This document shows positions 56,447 through 64,000 of a stretch of 64,000 bases of DNA, one piece after another. Source of the stretch: Mycobacterium colombiense CECT 3035 (GTDB lineage Bacteria; Actinomycetota; Actinomycetes; Mycobacteriales; Mycobacteriaceae); NCBI RefSeq assembly GCF_002105755.1, contig NZ_CP020821.1, forward strand, positions 1,984,001 to 2,048,000, read 5' to 3'. The translations under genes were made by a program, and so were the position numbers. Each line of letters starts with the position of its first letter. Position 1 is the first letter of the stretch. The notes under the pieces were generated by a model. The model did not search any database, was not told where the DNA came from, and worked only from the letters and a program-made list of their open reading frames with translations.

Positions 56447-57130
56447 ATGCTCGAAACCATCCGACGCGACATCCGAGCGGCCAGGGAGCGCGATCCGGCC
56501 GTTCCCACCACTTTGCAGGTGATCTTCGCCTACCCGGGCGTGCATGCCATCTGGGGTCACCGCATCAACCACTGGCTGTGGCAGCGCGGCGCCAGGCTGG
56601 TCGCGCGTATCACCGCCGAAATCACCCGGATGCTGACCGGCGTCGAGATCCATCCCGGTGCCGTGCTCGGCCCCGGTCTGTTCATCGACCACGCGACTGG
56701 TGTGGTGATCGGGGAGACCGCCGAGGTGGGTGAGGACGTGACCCTTTATCACGGCGTCACCCTCGGCGGCAGCGGCAGGGACACCGGAAAACGCCATCCC
56801 ACCATCGGTGATCGGGTGACGATCGGCGCCGGGGCGAAGATTCTGGGCGCGATCAAGATCGGTGACGACAGCCGCATCGGCGCGAATGCCGTTGTGGTCA
56901 AAGAGGTTCCGTCGTGCTCGGTGGTCGTCGGGGTGCCCGGGCAGGTCATCAGCCGCAGCCGGCCCGGCAGCCCGGACGACTCGATGATGCCCGACCTCGT
57001 CGGCGTCAGCCTGCAATCGCTGCTGACCCGGGTGACCCGACTCGAAGCCCGCGCGGACGGCGCCCAGAGCAATCACGTCATCAGGCCTCCCGAGGCCGGA
57101 GTCTGGCACGGCGAGGACTTCTCCATCTGA
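56447..57130 (+). CDS. cysE: Serine O-acetyltransferase CysE
   Basis: A 227-residue left-handed beta-helix acetyltransferase. Hexapeptide repeats run from [24 protein letters not shown] to [12 protein letters not shown], with the catalytic His in HATG and HGVTLGG. It acetylates serine for CysK. It corresponds to Rv2335. The C-terminus ends ...WHGEDFSI; a terminal Ile is the residue by which CysE inserts into the CysK active site, so the complex is likely formed. Confidence 0.95.
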   Translation: MLETIRRDIRAARERDPAVPTTLQVIFAYPGVHAIWGHRINHWLWQRGARLVARITAEITRMLTGVEIHPGAVLGPGLFIDHATGVVIGETAEVGEDVTLYHGVTLGGSGRDTGKRHPTIGDRVTIGAGAKILGAIKIGDDSRIGANAVVVKEVPSCSVVVGVPGQVISRSRPGSPDDSMMPDLVGVSLQSLLTRVTRLEARADGAQSNHVIRPPEAGVWHGEDFSI

Positions 57131-57343
57131 GCGGTGAAAGGCCGTGGAGCCCAGCTCAACACGCCTGATCGCCGGTATCGGCCACGCTGCACAGAATCCC
57201 CACCGGCGCCTCGCACGGGGGTGAGCTCGGCGAAGTATTACTCACGCTGAACTTAACCCGGTGACGGAATGCATCGCCATCCGCAGCGTTGCACAGTGGG
57301 TTATGACCACAACCCGCGACCGCGACAATTTCGGGGAACGATC
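57131..57343. other. Gap between cysE and the flavin monooxygenase operon
   Basis: 213 bases. It contains a possible 14-codon ORF (57303-57347, [14 protein letters not shown]) whose stop overlaps the ATG of the next gene (ATGA). No clear promoter or riboswitch was recognised. It might be a small coupled leader but evidence is thin. Confidence 0.35.
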
Positions 57344-58459
57344 ATGACCGAGCTGCATCTGGCGGTGGGTCTGGACGGCTACGGTTGGCACCCGCACGCC
57401 TGGCGATACGCGTTCGCGCGCAACGCGACCGGTGGCGGGCAGCTCAGCGGTCGCTACTGGGCGACGCTGGCGGGCATCGCCGAGCGCGGGCTGCTGGATT
57501 TCCTGACCGTCGACGACAGCCTGGACGTGCAGCCGGGCCGCCGGGCCGAAATCTCCCCCCGGCGCCTGGCCGGGCGTGCCGACGCCACGCTGGTGGCCGC
57601 CCGGATCGCACCGGTCACCAAGCACATCGGCCTGATTCCCGTTGCCACCGTCACCCACACCGAGCCGTTCCACATCTCGAAAGCTATTGCGACGCTTGAC
57701 CATATCTCGCACGGCCGGGCCGGCTGGCAGGTGCGGGTGAGCCCGACCGCGCACGAAGCGGCGCTGTTCGGCCGGCGGCCCGCCCCCGGTGCCGACGAAC
57801 TGTTCGACGAAGCCGCCGACGCGGTGGAGGTGGTGCGCCGGCTGTGGGACAGCTGGGAGGACGACGCCGTCATCCGCGACGTTGCGACCGGTCGCTACAT
57901 CGACCGCGACAAGCTGCACTACATCGACTTCGCCGGCGAGCACTTCTCGGTCAAGGGACCCTCGATCACCCCGCGGCCACCGCAGGGCCAGCCGGTGGTG
58001 GCGGCGCTGGCCCACGGCAACTACGAATTCGCCGCGACCAACGCCGACCTGGTGTTCGTCACCGCGCACGACGAGGGCTCGCTGCGTGCGATCCTGGCCG
58101 ATGTCGGCCACGCCCGTCGCGCGGCGGGCCGCGAGATCGGAGTCTATGCGGACCTGGTGGTGTCGCTGGCCGACGATCCGCTCGCACCGGCGGCGGCCAT
58201 CGCCTCCGATGCGCACGTATTCACCGGCACCGCAGACGATCTGGCAGATCTGCTGCTCGGCTGGCAGGACGCCGGAGTCGACGGCGTGCGGCTGCGGCCC
58301 GCGATCAACGCCGTCGACCTGCCCGCCATCGTCGACGAGCTGGTGCCGCGACTGCAGCGCGCCGGGCGATTCCGTACCGGCTACCGCGACGGCGAGACGC
58401 TGCGCGAACGCCTCGGCCTGGCGCCCGCACCGAATCGGTACGCGGCGGTGCCGTCATGA
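57344..58459 (+). CDS. LLM-class FMN-dependent monooxygenase (NtaA/SnaA-like), first of three
   Basis: A 371-residue luciferase-like TIM-barrel flavoprotein. The N-terminal ATG at 57344 follows GGGGAACG. Family segments are [38 protein letters not shown] and [19 protein letters not shown] (FMN/substrate region). Such enzymes oxidise organosulfur compounds, sulfonates or aminopolycarboxylates using reduced FMN from a partner reductase, which is not encoded here. It is coupled to the next gene by ATGA. No cysteine. Confidence 0.82.
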   Translation: MTELHLAVGLDGYGWHPHAWRYAFARNATGGGQLSGRYWATLAGIAERGLLDFLTVDDSLDVQPGRRAEISPRRLAGRADATLVAARIAPVTKHIGLIPVATVTHTEPFHISKAIATLDHISHGRAGWQVRVSPTAHEAALFGRRPAPGADELFDEAADAVEVVRRLWDSWEDDAVIRDVATGRYIDRDKLHYIDFAGEHFSVKGPSITPRPPQGQPVVAALAHGNYEFAATNADLVFVTAHDEGSLRAILADVGHARRAAGREIGVYADLVVSLADDPLAPAAAIASDAHVFTGTADDLADLLLGWQDAGVDGVRLRPAINAVDLPAIVDELVPRLQRAGRFRTGYRDGETLRERLGLAPAPNRYAAVPS

Positions 58460-59580
58460 CCGTCACTCCCCTGTCGATCCTCGACCTCGCGCCCATCAGC
58501 GCGGGCAGCGACGCCGCGACGGCACTGCGCAACACGATCGACCTGGCCCAGCATGCCGAGCGCTGGGGCTACCGGCGCTACTGGCTCGCCGAACACCACT
58601 TCGTCGCGGTGGCCAGCTCGTCACCGGTGACGCTGATCGGCCAAATCGCCGCGGCCACAGAGCGAATCCACGTCGGGTCGGCCGCGGTGCAGATCGGCCA
58701 CACGACGGCGCTCGCCGTGGTGGAAAGCTTCGGCATCCTCGACGCGCTCTACCCGGGCCGCATCGACATGGGGCTGGGCCGGTCCGGGCAGCGGCGTCGA
58801 GAGGCGGCCGCGTCGCCTCCGGCCGCCGCACCCGAACGCGCGCCCACACCGTGGCGTGAGGTGGCCGGCGTCGTCGTCCCCGCGCCCTTCGACCAGACGC
58901 CGCTGATGAAAAGCGACAGGATCCGGGCTCAGGCGTCGGCGCTCGCCCAACCGTGTGCGCAAGCCCCAGACTTCGCCGAGCAGCTGGCCGACATCGAGGC
59001 GATGCTGGACGGCACCTACACCGTCAACGGCCATGAGCTGCACGCCGTTCCGGGCGAGCACGCCCAGTTGACACCGTGGGTCTTCGGCAGCACCAGGGGA
59101 CAAAGCGCCGAGGTGGCCGGCGCGCGCGGGCTGCCGTTCGTCGCCAGCTACCACATCACGCCGGGCACGGCGCTCGACGCGATCGCCGCCTACCGCAACG
59201 CGTTTCGGCCGTCGGCCCGGCTCTCCGAGCCGTACGTGGTGGTGTCGGCCGACGTCGTGGTGGCCGAGGACAGCGCGACCGCGCGCCACCTCGCGACCGG
59301 TTACGGCCGCTGGGTGCACTCCATCCGCAGCGGCCACGGCGCGGTCCCCTACCCGGACCCCGACTTCTGCGAGCCGTTGACCGACGAGGAGCAGGCGCTG
59401 GTGGCCGACCGCACCGCAACGCAATTCGTCGGAAATCCGGACGAGGTGGCCGACCGGCTCGAGCTGCTGCGCCGGGCCACCGATGCCGACGAACTGGTAA
59501 TCACCTCCGTGACGCACCGGCACGCCGACCGGCTGCGCTCACATGAACTGATCGCCAAGCGATGGGGGCTGACCGGATGA
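58456..59580 (+). CDS. LLM-class flavin-dependent monooxygenase (MsnO8-like), second of three
   Basis: A 374-residue luciferase-family protein of the MsnO8/TIGR03558 type: [21 protein letters not shown] at the N-terminus, [40 protein letters not shown], and the typical [19 protein letters not shown]. The ATG overlaps the preceding stop and its own stop overlaps the next start (ATGA both times). Substrate unknown; location beside cysK-cysE suggests sulfur scavenging. Confidence 0.82.
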   Translation: MTVTPLSILDLAPISAGSDAATALRNTIDLAQHAERWGYRRYWLAEHHFVAVASSSPVTLIGQIAAATERIHVGSAAVQIGHTTALAVVESFGILDALYPGRIDMGLGRSGQRRREAAASPPAAAPERAPTPWREVAGVVVPAPFDQTPLMKSDRIRAQASALAQPCAQAPDFAEQLADIEAMLDGTYTVNGHELHAVPGEHAQLTPWVFGSTRGQSAEVAGARGLPFVASYHITPGTALDAIAAYRNAFRPSARLSEPYVVVSADVVVAEDSATARHLATGYGRWVHSIRSGHGAVPYPDPDFCEPLTDEEQALVADRTATQFVGNPDEVADRLELLRRATDADELVITSVTHRHADRLRSHELIAKRWGLTG

Positions 59581-60962
59581 GCGTTCGAGAAGCGGCCCGC
59601 CGCAAGCAGATACATCTGGGCGCCCACTTCCCCGGGGTGAACAACACCACGGTGTGGTCGGATCCCAGCGCGGGCAGCCAGATCGCATTCGAATCGTTTG
59701 TGCACCTTGCCAAGACGGCCGAGCGGGGGTTGTTCGACTTCTTCTTTCTGGCCGAGGGGCTGCGGCTGCGTGAGCACCGCGGCAAGATCCACGACCTCGA
59801 CGTCGTCGGCAGGCCCGACACCTTCACCGTGCTGGCCGCGCTCGCCGCGGTCACCGACCGGCTCGGCCTGGCCGGCACCATCAACACCACGTTTAACGAA
59901 CCCTACGAGGTGGCAAGGCAATTCGCGACGCTGGACCACCTGTCCGACGGGCGCGCGGCCTGGAACATGGTCACCTCCTCGGACGCGTTCACGGGCGAGA
60001 ACTTCCGCCGCGGCGGCTTTCTCGCGCACGCCGACCGTTATCACCGCGCCGAGGAGTTCATCACGGTGGCGCGGAAGTTCTGGGACAGCTGGGAGGCCGA
60101 CGCCGTGGTGGCCGACGTCGACGCCGGAATCTATGCCGATCCGGCCCGCATCGGCGTCGTCGAGCACCGCGGCCCACAATTCGGCGTCCGCGGCGTCGCC
60201 TCGCTGCCCGCGGGGCCGCAGGGCCACCCGGTGCTGCTGCAGGCCGGCGACTCCGACGACGGCCGCGACTTCGGCGCCCGGCACGCCGATGCGCTGTTCA
60301 CGCTGCACGGGTCGCTCGAGGCGGGCCAGCGCTACTACGCCGACGTGAAGGGCCGCGCCGCCGCCTACGGGCGGGACCCCGGCCAGCTCAAGGTGCTGCC
60401 CGGCGCGACGTTCGCGCTGGGTGACACCCCCGCCGAGGCGCAGGACAACGCCCGCCACATCCGCGAGCAGCAGGTCAGCGGCCCGACCGCGATCGCTTTC
60501 CTCGAACAGGTGTGGGGCCTGGACCTCTCGGCCTACGACCCCGACGGGCCGCTGCCCGACGTCGACCCCGTCGAGAACCCGGACATCACGCGCGGGCGGG
60601 TCCGGCACGGCGACCCCAAGACGGTCGCCGCAACCTGGCGGGCCCGAGCGGAGACCGAAAGCCTGTCGATCCGGGAGCTGATCATCGAGGTGACCAGCCG
60701 CCAGCAGTTCGTCGGGACTCCGCAGCAGGTCGCCGAGGAGATCGACCGCTACGTGCAGGCGGATGCCTGCGACGGCTTCATCCTGGTGCCGCACCTGACG
60801 CCGCACGGCCTCGACGAGTTCGTCGACAAGGTGGTGCCGCTGCTGCAGGAGCGCGGTAGCTTCCGCACCGAATACCGCGGACACACCCTGCGCGAGCATC
60901 TGGGTCTGTCACCCACGCCGGGGTGGACGGCAAATTCGGCCGGCATCGCGATTGGTCAATGA
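59577..60962 (+). CDS. NtaA/SnaA/DszA-family FMN-dependent monooxygenase, third of three
   Basis: A 461-residue flavin monooxygenase of the nitrilotriacetate monooxygenase component A group, which includes the dibenzothiophene sulfone enzyme DszA and sulfone/sulfonate oxygenases. Typical features are LGAHFPGVNNTTVWSDP, ATLDHLSDGRAAWNMVTSSD, GENFRRGG and HPVLLQAGDSDDGRDFGARHADALF. The ATG at 59577 overlaps the previous stop. The operon encodes three flavin monooxygenases without a flavin reductase. Release of sulfite from an organosulfur compound to feed CysK is the likely use; this is inference. Confidence 0.85.
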   Translation: MSVREAARRKQIHLGAHFPGVNNTTVWSDPSAGSQIAFESFVHLAKTAERGLFDFFFLAEGLRLREHRGKIHDLDVVGRPDTFTVLAALAAVTDRLGLAGTINTTFNEPYEVARQFATLDHLSDGRAAWNMVTSSDAFTGENFRRGGFLAHADRYHRAEEFITVARKFWDSWEADAVVADVDAGIYADPARIGVVEHRGPQFGVRGVASLPAGPQGHPVLLQAGDSDDGRDFGARHADALFTLHGSLEAGQRYYADVKGRAAAYGRDPGQLKVLPGATFALGDTPAEAQDNARHIREQQVSGPTAIAFLEQVWGLDLSAYDPDGPLPDVDPVENPDITRGRVRHGDPKTVAATWRARAETESLSIRELIIEVTSRQQFVGTPQQVAEEIDRYVQADACDGFILVPHLTPHGLDEFVDKVVPLLQERGSFRTEYRGHTLREHLGLSPTPGWTANSAGIAIGQ

Positions 60963-60991
60963 GAGCCGGCAGAGCGGCACAGTGGACGTTG

Positions 60992-61064
<73 letters not shown>

Positions 61065-61211
61065 CTAACCCGATCGCGGGACGACTCTAGCGTACTGGCA
61101 CGACCGCACCCAACTGCGGACCAGTGGCGATCGCAAGCGCGGCGTAGCCGAGCGCGCGTGCACCCCGGGCGGTGAGGCAGGATGGAGCCATCGATAGTCG
61201 GGAGGAACGTT

Positions 61212-61490
61212 TTGATCCGGTATGTCGTGGTGCTGGGACTGGGTTACGTGCTGGGCTCGAAGGCCGGGCGTCGCCGATACGAGCAGCTCGTCGGCACGTA
61301 TCGCGCGCTGACCAGCAGTCCGGTGGCCAAGTCGATGATCGAGGGGGGACGCCGCAAGGTCGCCAATCGGATCTCCCCCGACGCCGGTTTCGTCACGCTG
61401 ACGGAGATCGACGACCGCACGGCCATCATGGAGCGCGACGTCGAAGGTTCGGCCGACGACGCGCTCGCGCCGTCTAATCGTCGCCGCTAG
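61212..61490 (+). CDS. Small conserved membrane-associated protein (Rv2342-like)
   Basis: A 92-residue protein. The N-terminus LIRYVVVLGLGYVLGSKAGRRRYEQ is a short membrane segment with a GSKAGRRRYEQ motif found in several mycobacterial small proteins, followed by a basic stretch and a polar tail. The TTG at 61212 was chosen over an upstream ATG since GGGAGGA lies five bases before it. The 3' end overlaps the convergent dnaG by 17 bases. Function unknown. Confidence 0.7.
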   Translation: MIRYVVVLGLGYVLGSKAGRRRYEQLVGTYRALTSSPVAKSMIEGGRRKVANRISPDAGFVTLTEIDDRTAIMERDVEGSADDALAPSNRRR

Positions 61491-63429
61491 CCTGCTCCAA
61501 CAGGCTGCGCCGGTAGGACTCCATCGCCACCAGGTCGCCGAATAGGGCGTGATACTCGTCGCCCTGCTCGATCGGCGACATGCGCTGCAGCTTCGACTTC
61601 ACCTCGGCGATCTGCCGGCCCATCCACACCTCTTGCAGCCGGGCCAGGACGCCGCCGATGTAGCGCGGCAGCTTCTCCTCGTCGACCTGGATGGCCTCCA
61701 CACCCAGCTCGCTGGCCAGCCCGGCCGTCAGGGGCGAGGAGGCCTGGTCACGCACCGCCTCGATCCACTGCGCGCCGCTGATCCCGCTCGATGTCCCCCC
61801 GGCGGTCTCGATCGCCGCGCGGATGGCCGCGTACCCGGGATGGGTGAAGCTCTCGACGGTCAGGGTGTCGAACACCGGGCCCGCGAACGCCGGGTACTGC
61901 AGGGCCGCCTTGAGCGCCTCCCGCTGTGGCCACAGGGTGGGGTCACGCGGGTCCGGACGGCCGGCGGTGGCCTGGGTAGCGGCGGGCGCCGACTCGGCCG
62001 CGCGGCGGGCAGCCTTGGGCGGGGAACCGCCGCGGGCCTGGGTGTGGGAGCTCTTGGCCTGGCTGCGCACCCGGTCGATCACCTGGGCGACGTCGTCCCA
62101 GCCGACCCACCCGGCCAGCTGCCGGGCGTACTCGTCGCGCAGCGTCGGGTCCTTGATCTGGCTCACCATCGGCACGCAGCGGCGCAGCGCGGCGACGCGG
62201 CCCTCGGCGCTGTCCAGGTCCATCTCCGCGAGCGCCGAACGGATCGCGAATTCGAACAGCGGGGTTCGCCGCGCCACCAAGTCGCGCAGCGCCCCGTCGC
62301 CGGACTTCAGCCGTAGATCGCACGGGTCCATGCCGTCCGGCGCGACGGCCACGAACGACTGCCCCGCCAGGTTCTGCTCGCCGCCGAAGGCCTTGAGGGC
62401 GGCGGCCCGCCCGGCCGCGTCACCGTCGAAAACGTAGATCAGTTCGCCGCGAAAGAAGCTGTCGTCCATCATCAGTCGGCGCAGCATCGACAGGTGCTCG
62501 TCGCCGAACGCGGTGCCGCACGAGGCGACGGCGGTGGTGACCCCGCTCAGGTGCATCGCCATCACGTCGGTGTAGCCCTCGACGACGACCGCCTGATGCC
62601 CCTTGGCGATGTCGCGTTTGGCCAAGTCGATGCCGAACATCACGTTGGACTTCTTGTACAGCAGCGTCTCGGGGGTGTTGATGTACTTGGCTTCCATCGG
62701 ATCGTCATCGAACAGCCGCCGGGCGCCGAAACCGATCACCTCGCCGGCCGAACTCCGGATGGGCCAGAGCAATCGGCGATGGAACCGGTCCATCGGTCCG
62801 CGCCGCCCCTGCCGCGACAGGCCGGCCGCCTCCAGCTCCTTGAACTCAAAACCCTTGCGCACCAAGTGCTTGGTCAACGAATCCCAGCCCGAGGGCGCGA
62901 AGCCACAACCGAAACGACGGGCCGCCTCGGCGTCGAAGTTCCGCTCGGTCAGGTACTGGCGGGCCGGTGCGGCCTCGGCGGATTCCAACGCCGCCGCGTA
63001 GAACTCCGCCGCGGCGGCGTTGGCCGCGACGAGCCGGCTGCGGCTCCCGCGGTCGCGCTGCACGCTGGTCGCCGGGCCGGAGTAGTTGATGGTGTGCCCG
63101 ATCCGGTCGGCGAGCAGTTCGACCGCCTCGACGAAGCTGACGTGTTCGATCTTCTGGATGAAGGCGTACACGTCGCCGCCCTCACCACAGCCGAAGCAGT
63201 GGAAGTGGCCGTGATTGGGGCGGACGTGAAACGACGGCGACTTCTCGTCGTGGAACGGACACAGGCCCTTGAGCGAATCGGCGCCGGCACGCCGCAATTG
63301 GACGTAATCGCCGATGACTTCGTCGATGCGCACCCGCTCGCGGATGGCCGCGATGTCGCGGTCGGGAATCCGGCCGCGCCCCCGGGCACGGCCGTCGCCC
63401 TCCGCGCGTGAACCTGCCGGGCTGGACAT
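61474..63429 (-). CDS. dnaG: DNA primase DnaG
   Basis: A 651-residue replicative primase that lays RNA primers on the lagging strand. The zinc-binding CHC2 domain has CPFHDEKSPSF and HFHCFGCGEGGD. The TOPRIM core has VVVEGYTDVMA and YVFDGDAAGR for metal binding, and the C-terminal DnaB-interacting domain follows. The ATG at 63429 gives an N-terminus about 16 residues longer than M. tuberculosis DnaG; TAGACT six bases upstream supports this as a leaderless start. It corresponds to Rv2343c. Confidence 0.95.
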   Translation of the reverse strand: MSSPAGSRAEGDGRARGRGRIPDRDIAAIRERVRIDEVIGDYVQLRRAGADSLKGLCPFHDEKSPSFHVRPNHGHFHCFGCGEGGDVYAFIQKIEHVSFVEAVELLADRIGHTINYSGPATSVQRDRGSRSRLVAANAAAAEFYAAALESAEAAPARQYLTERNFDAEAARRFGCGFAPSGWDSLTKHLVRKGFEFKELEAAGLSRQGRRGPMDRFHRRLLWPIRSSAGEVIGFGARRLFDDDPMEAKYINTPETLLYKKSNVMFGIDLAKRDIAKGHQAVVVEGYTDVMAMHLSGVTTAVASCGTAFGDEHLSMLRRLMMDDSFFRGELIYVFDGDAAGRAAALKAFGGEQNLAGQSFVAVAPDGMDPCDLRLKSGDGALRDLVARRTPLFEFAIRSALAEMDLDSAEGRVAALRRCVPMVSQIKDPTLRDEYARQLAGWVGWDDVAQVIDRVRSQAKSSHTQARGGSPPKAARRAAESAPAATQATAGRPDPRDPTLWPQREALKAALQYPAFAGPVFDTLTVESFTHPGYAAIRAAIETAGGTSSGISGAQWIEAVRDQASSPLTAGLASELGVEAIQVDEEKLPRYIGGVLARLQEVWMGRQIAEVKSKLQRMSPIEQGDEYHALFGDLVAMESYRRSLLEQASGDD

Positions 63430-63435
63430 CGGCTC

Positions 63436-63441
63436 AGTCTA
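63436..63441 (-). promoter_or_regulatory. -10 element for leaderless dnaG
   Basis: TAGACT on the minus strand ends six bases before the dnaG ATG (63429), and no ribosome binding site is seen. It supports the first ATG as the start and a leaderless message. The sodC stop is only 30 bases upstream, so dnaG would have its own promoter in the gap. Confidence 0.45.
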
Positions 63442-63458
63442 AGGCGCGACGGCGAAAG

Positions 63459-64000
63459 CTAGCCGGTACCGATGACGCCGCAGGCGACCCGGTCCATCGC
63501 GTTCTCGGTGTCCTGGGCGCCGTGCAGCATCAGCGCGGTCTTGTTGCCCGCCAGCAGCTCGTCGCGGTTGAACGAATCGGTCGTGGTGACCAGGTACGCC
63601 GAGCCGTCCTGACGGACCTCAAGCGACGTCAGGTCGCCGCTTTCCGGCTTACCGGTGTGGCCGGGCGCCTGGTAGTGGCCGCCGGCGGACAGGAAGTTGC
63701 CCGGTGCGCCGCCGGTGGGAGCCACCGAGTTCGGCTCGCACTTGCCGATCTCGTGCACGTGCAGGCCGTGGATGCCGGGCGTGAGGATGCCGGGCGCCGT
63801 CGTCTTCACGGTGACGGTCACGTAGCCGCCGGTGAAGTCGAAGGTCGCGGTGGCCGCGGAGCGACCATCGGGTGTCTTCAGTTCCGCGCTGAGCGAGCCG
63901 CCCGCCGGTGCCGGGGTGGTGGTCTCGCCGGACGACGTCGGAGCGGCACTCTTCACCGGCGGGGTGGTGCCCGGCTGGGTGCTCGCATGCTGCGGTGAAC
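63459..64000 (-). CDS. sodC: Cu-type superoxide dismutase lipoprotein SodC, N-terminus outside window
   Basis: The last 179 codons of a SodC-family protein; the frame runs off the window edge. At the edge the residues [14 protein letters not shown] match the region just after the lipobox cysteine in M. tuberculosis SodC, so this is a secreted lipoprotein. Copper ligands are visible in [28 protein letters not shown] and LMLHGAQD. C-terminal [10 protein letters not shown] has the active-site Arg and disulfide Cys. Between the last copper histidine and that arginine there are only about 12 residues, some 25 fewer than in M. tuberculosis SodC, so the electrostatic loop is very short. The downstream gene is dnaG. 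Confidence 0.88.
   Translation of the reverse strand, partial: SPQHASTQPGTTPPVKSAAPTSSGETTTPAPAGGSLSAELKTPDGRSAATATFDFTGGYVTVTVKTTAPGILTPGIHGLHVHEIGKCEPNSVAPTGGAPGNFLSAGGHYQAPGHTGKPESGDLTSLEVRQDGSAYLVTTTDSFNRDELLAGNKTALMLHGAQDTENAMDRVACGVIGTG

Noticed and set aside
57131-57343. A riboswitch in front of the monooxygenase operon
   Set aside because: I looked for S-adenosylmethionine-type or other known riboswitch motifs and saw no conserved core; only short ambiguous hairpins are present.

Overview
The window comes from a GC-rich actinobacterium that is almost certainly a slowly growing non-tuberculous Mycobacterium. Gene order follows the M. tuberculosis Rv2313c-Rv2343c segment: tldE/tldD, uspABC, rocE-rocD-ddaH-Lrp, an ECF transporter pair, MarR, narK, lppP, cysK-cysE, tRNA-Asn and dnaG. 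That backbone is interrupted by blocks M. tuberculosis lacks here. A family 2 encapsulin of the 'major membrane protein I' type, absent from M. tuberculosis and known from M. avium and M. leprae, suggests a relative of the M. avium complex. The species is an inference.

Layout. 1-4.7 kb is an accessory border: a methyltransferase cut by the window edge, a deazaflavin-type oxidoreductase, an integrase scar, an oxidoreductase/esterase/SDR-remnant operon facing a TetR regulator across a duplicated operator, an IS481-type remnant and a tRNA-Met. 4.8-6 kb has two near-identical small secreted proteins (DUF732). 6.4-23 kb is mostly conserved core: an AhpD-like protein, TldE/TldD, the UspABC sugar importer, an arginine/ornithine catabolic operon with its Lrp-type regulator, and an ECF-type ABC transporter with a MarR regulator; a sulfatase/SRPBCC pair is inserted. 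23.4-37 kb carries a degenerate FHA-ABC transporter, an acyl-CoA oxidase, nitrate uptake and reduction (NarK and a 1,418-residue nitrate reductase fused to a CysJ-like flavoprotein), and a persulfide-dioxygenase/rhodanese pair. 37-48 kb is a complete mce operon (yrbEA-yrbEB-mceA to F plus two Mce-associated genes and a CAP protein). 48.6-61 kb is a sulfur and cysteine region. 61-64 kb holds tRNA-Asn, a small membrane protein, dnaG and a window-truncated sodC.

The most interesting part is 48.6-61 kb. An encapsulin shell gene overlaps the gene of its likely cargo, a cysteine desulfurase with a long repetitive N-terminal extension. Divergent from them, a leaderless 23-codon ORF ending in seven consecutive cysteine codons precedes a thioester-domain-like protein, cysK and cysE. 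It matches the polycysteine attenuators known from mycobacteria. The ten larger proteins of this region (about 3,790 residues) contain only seven cysteines by my count; the encapsulin and the thioester-like protein have none. I read this as a cysteine-supply and sulfur-storage module adapted to be made while cysteine is scarce.

Five genes (a sulfatase, the FHA-ABC transporter, mceA, mceD, mceF) and possibly yeiH are each broken by what looks like one missing base, mostly in G/C runs. The uniform direction suggests sequencing errors as much as real decay, so these reading frames should be checked before being called pseudogenes.
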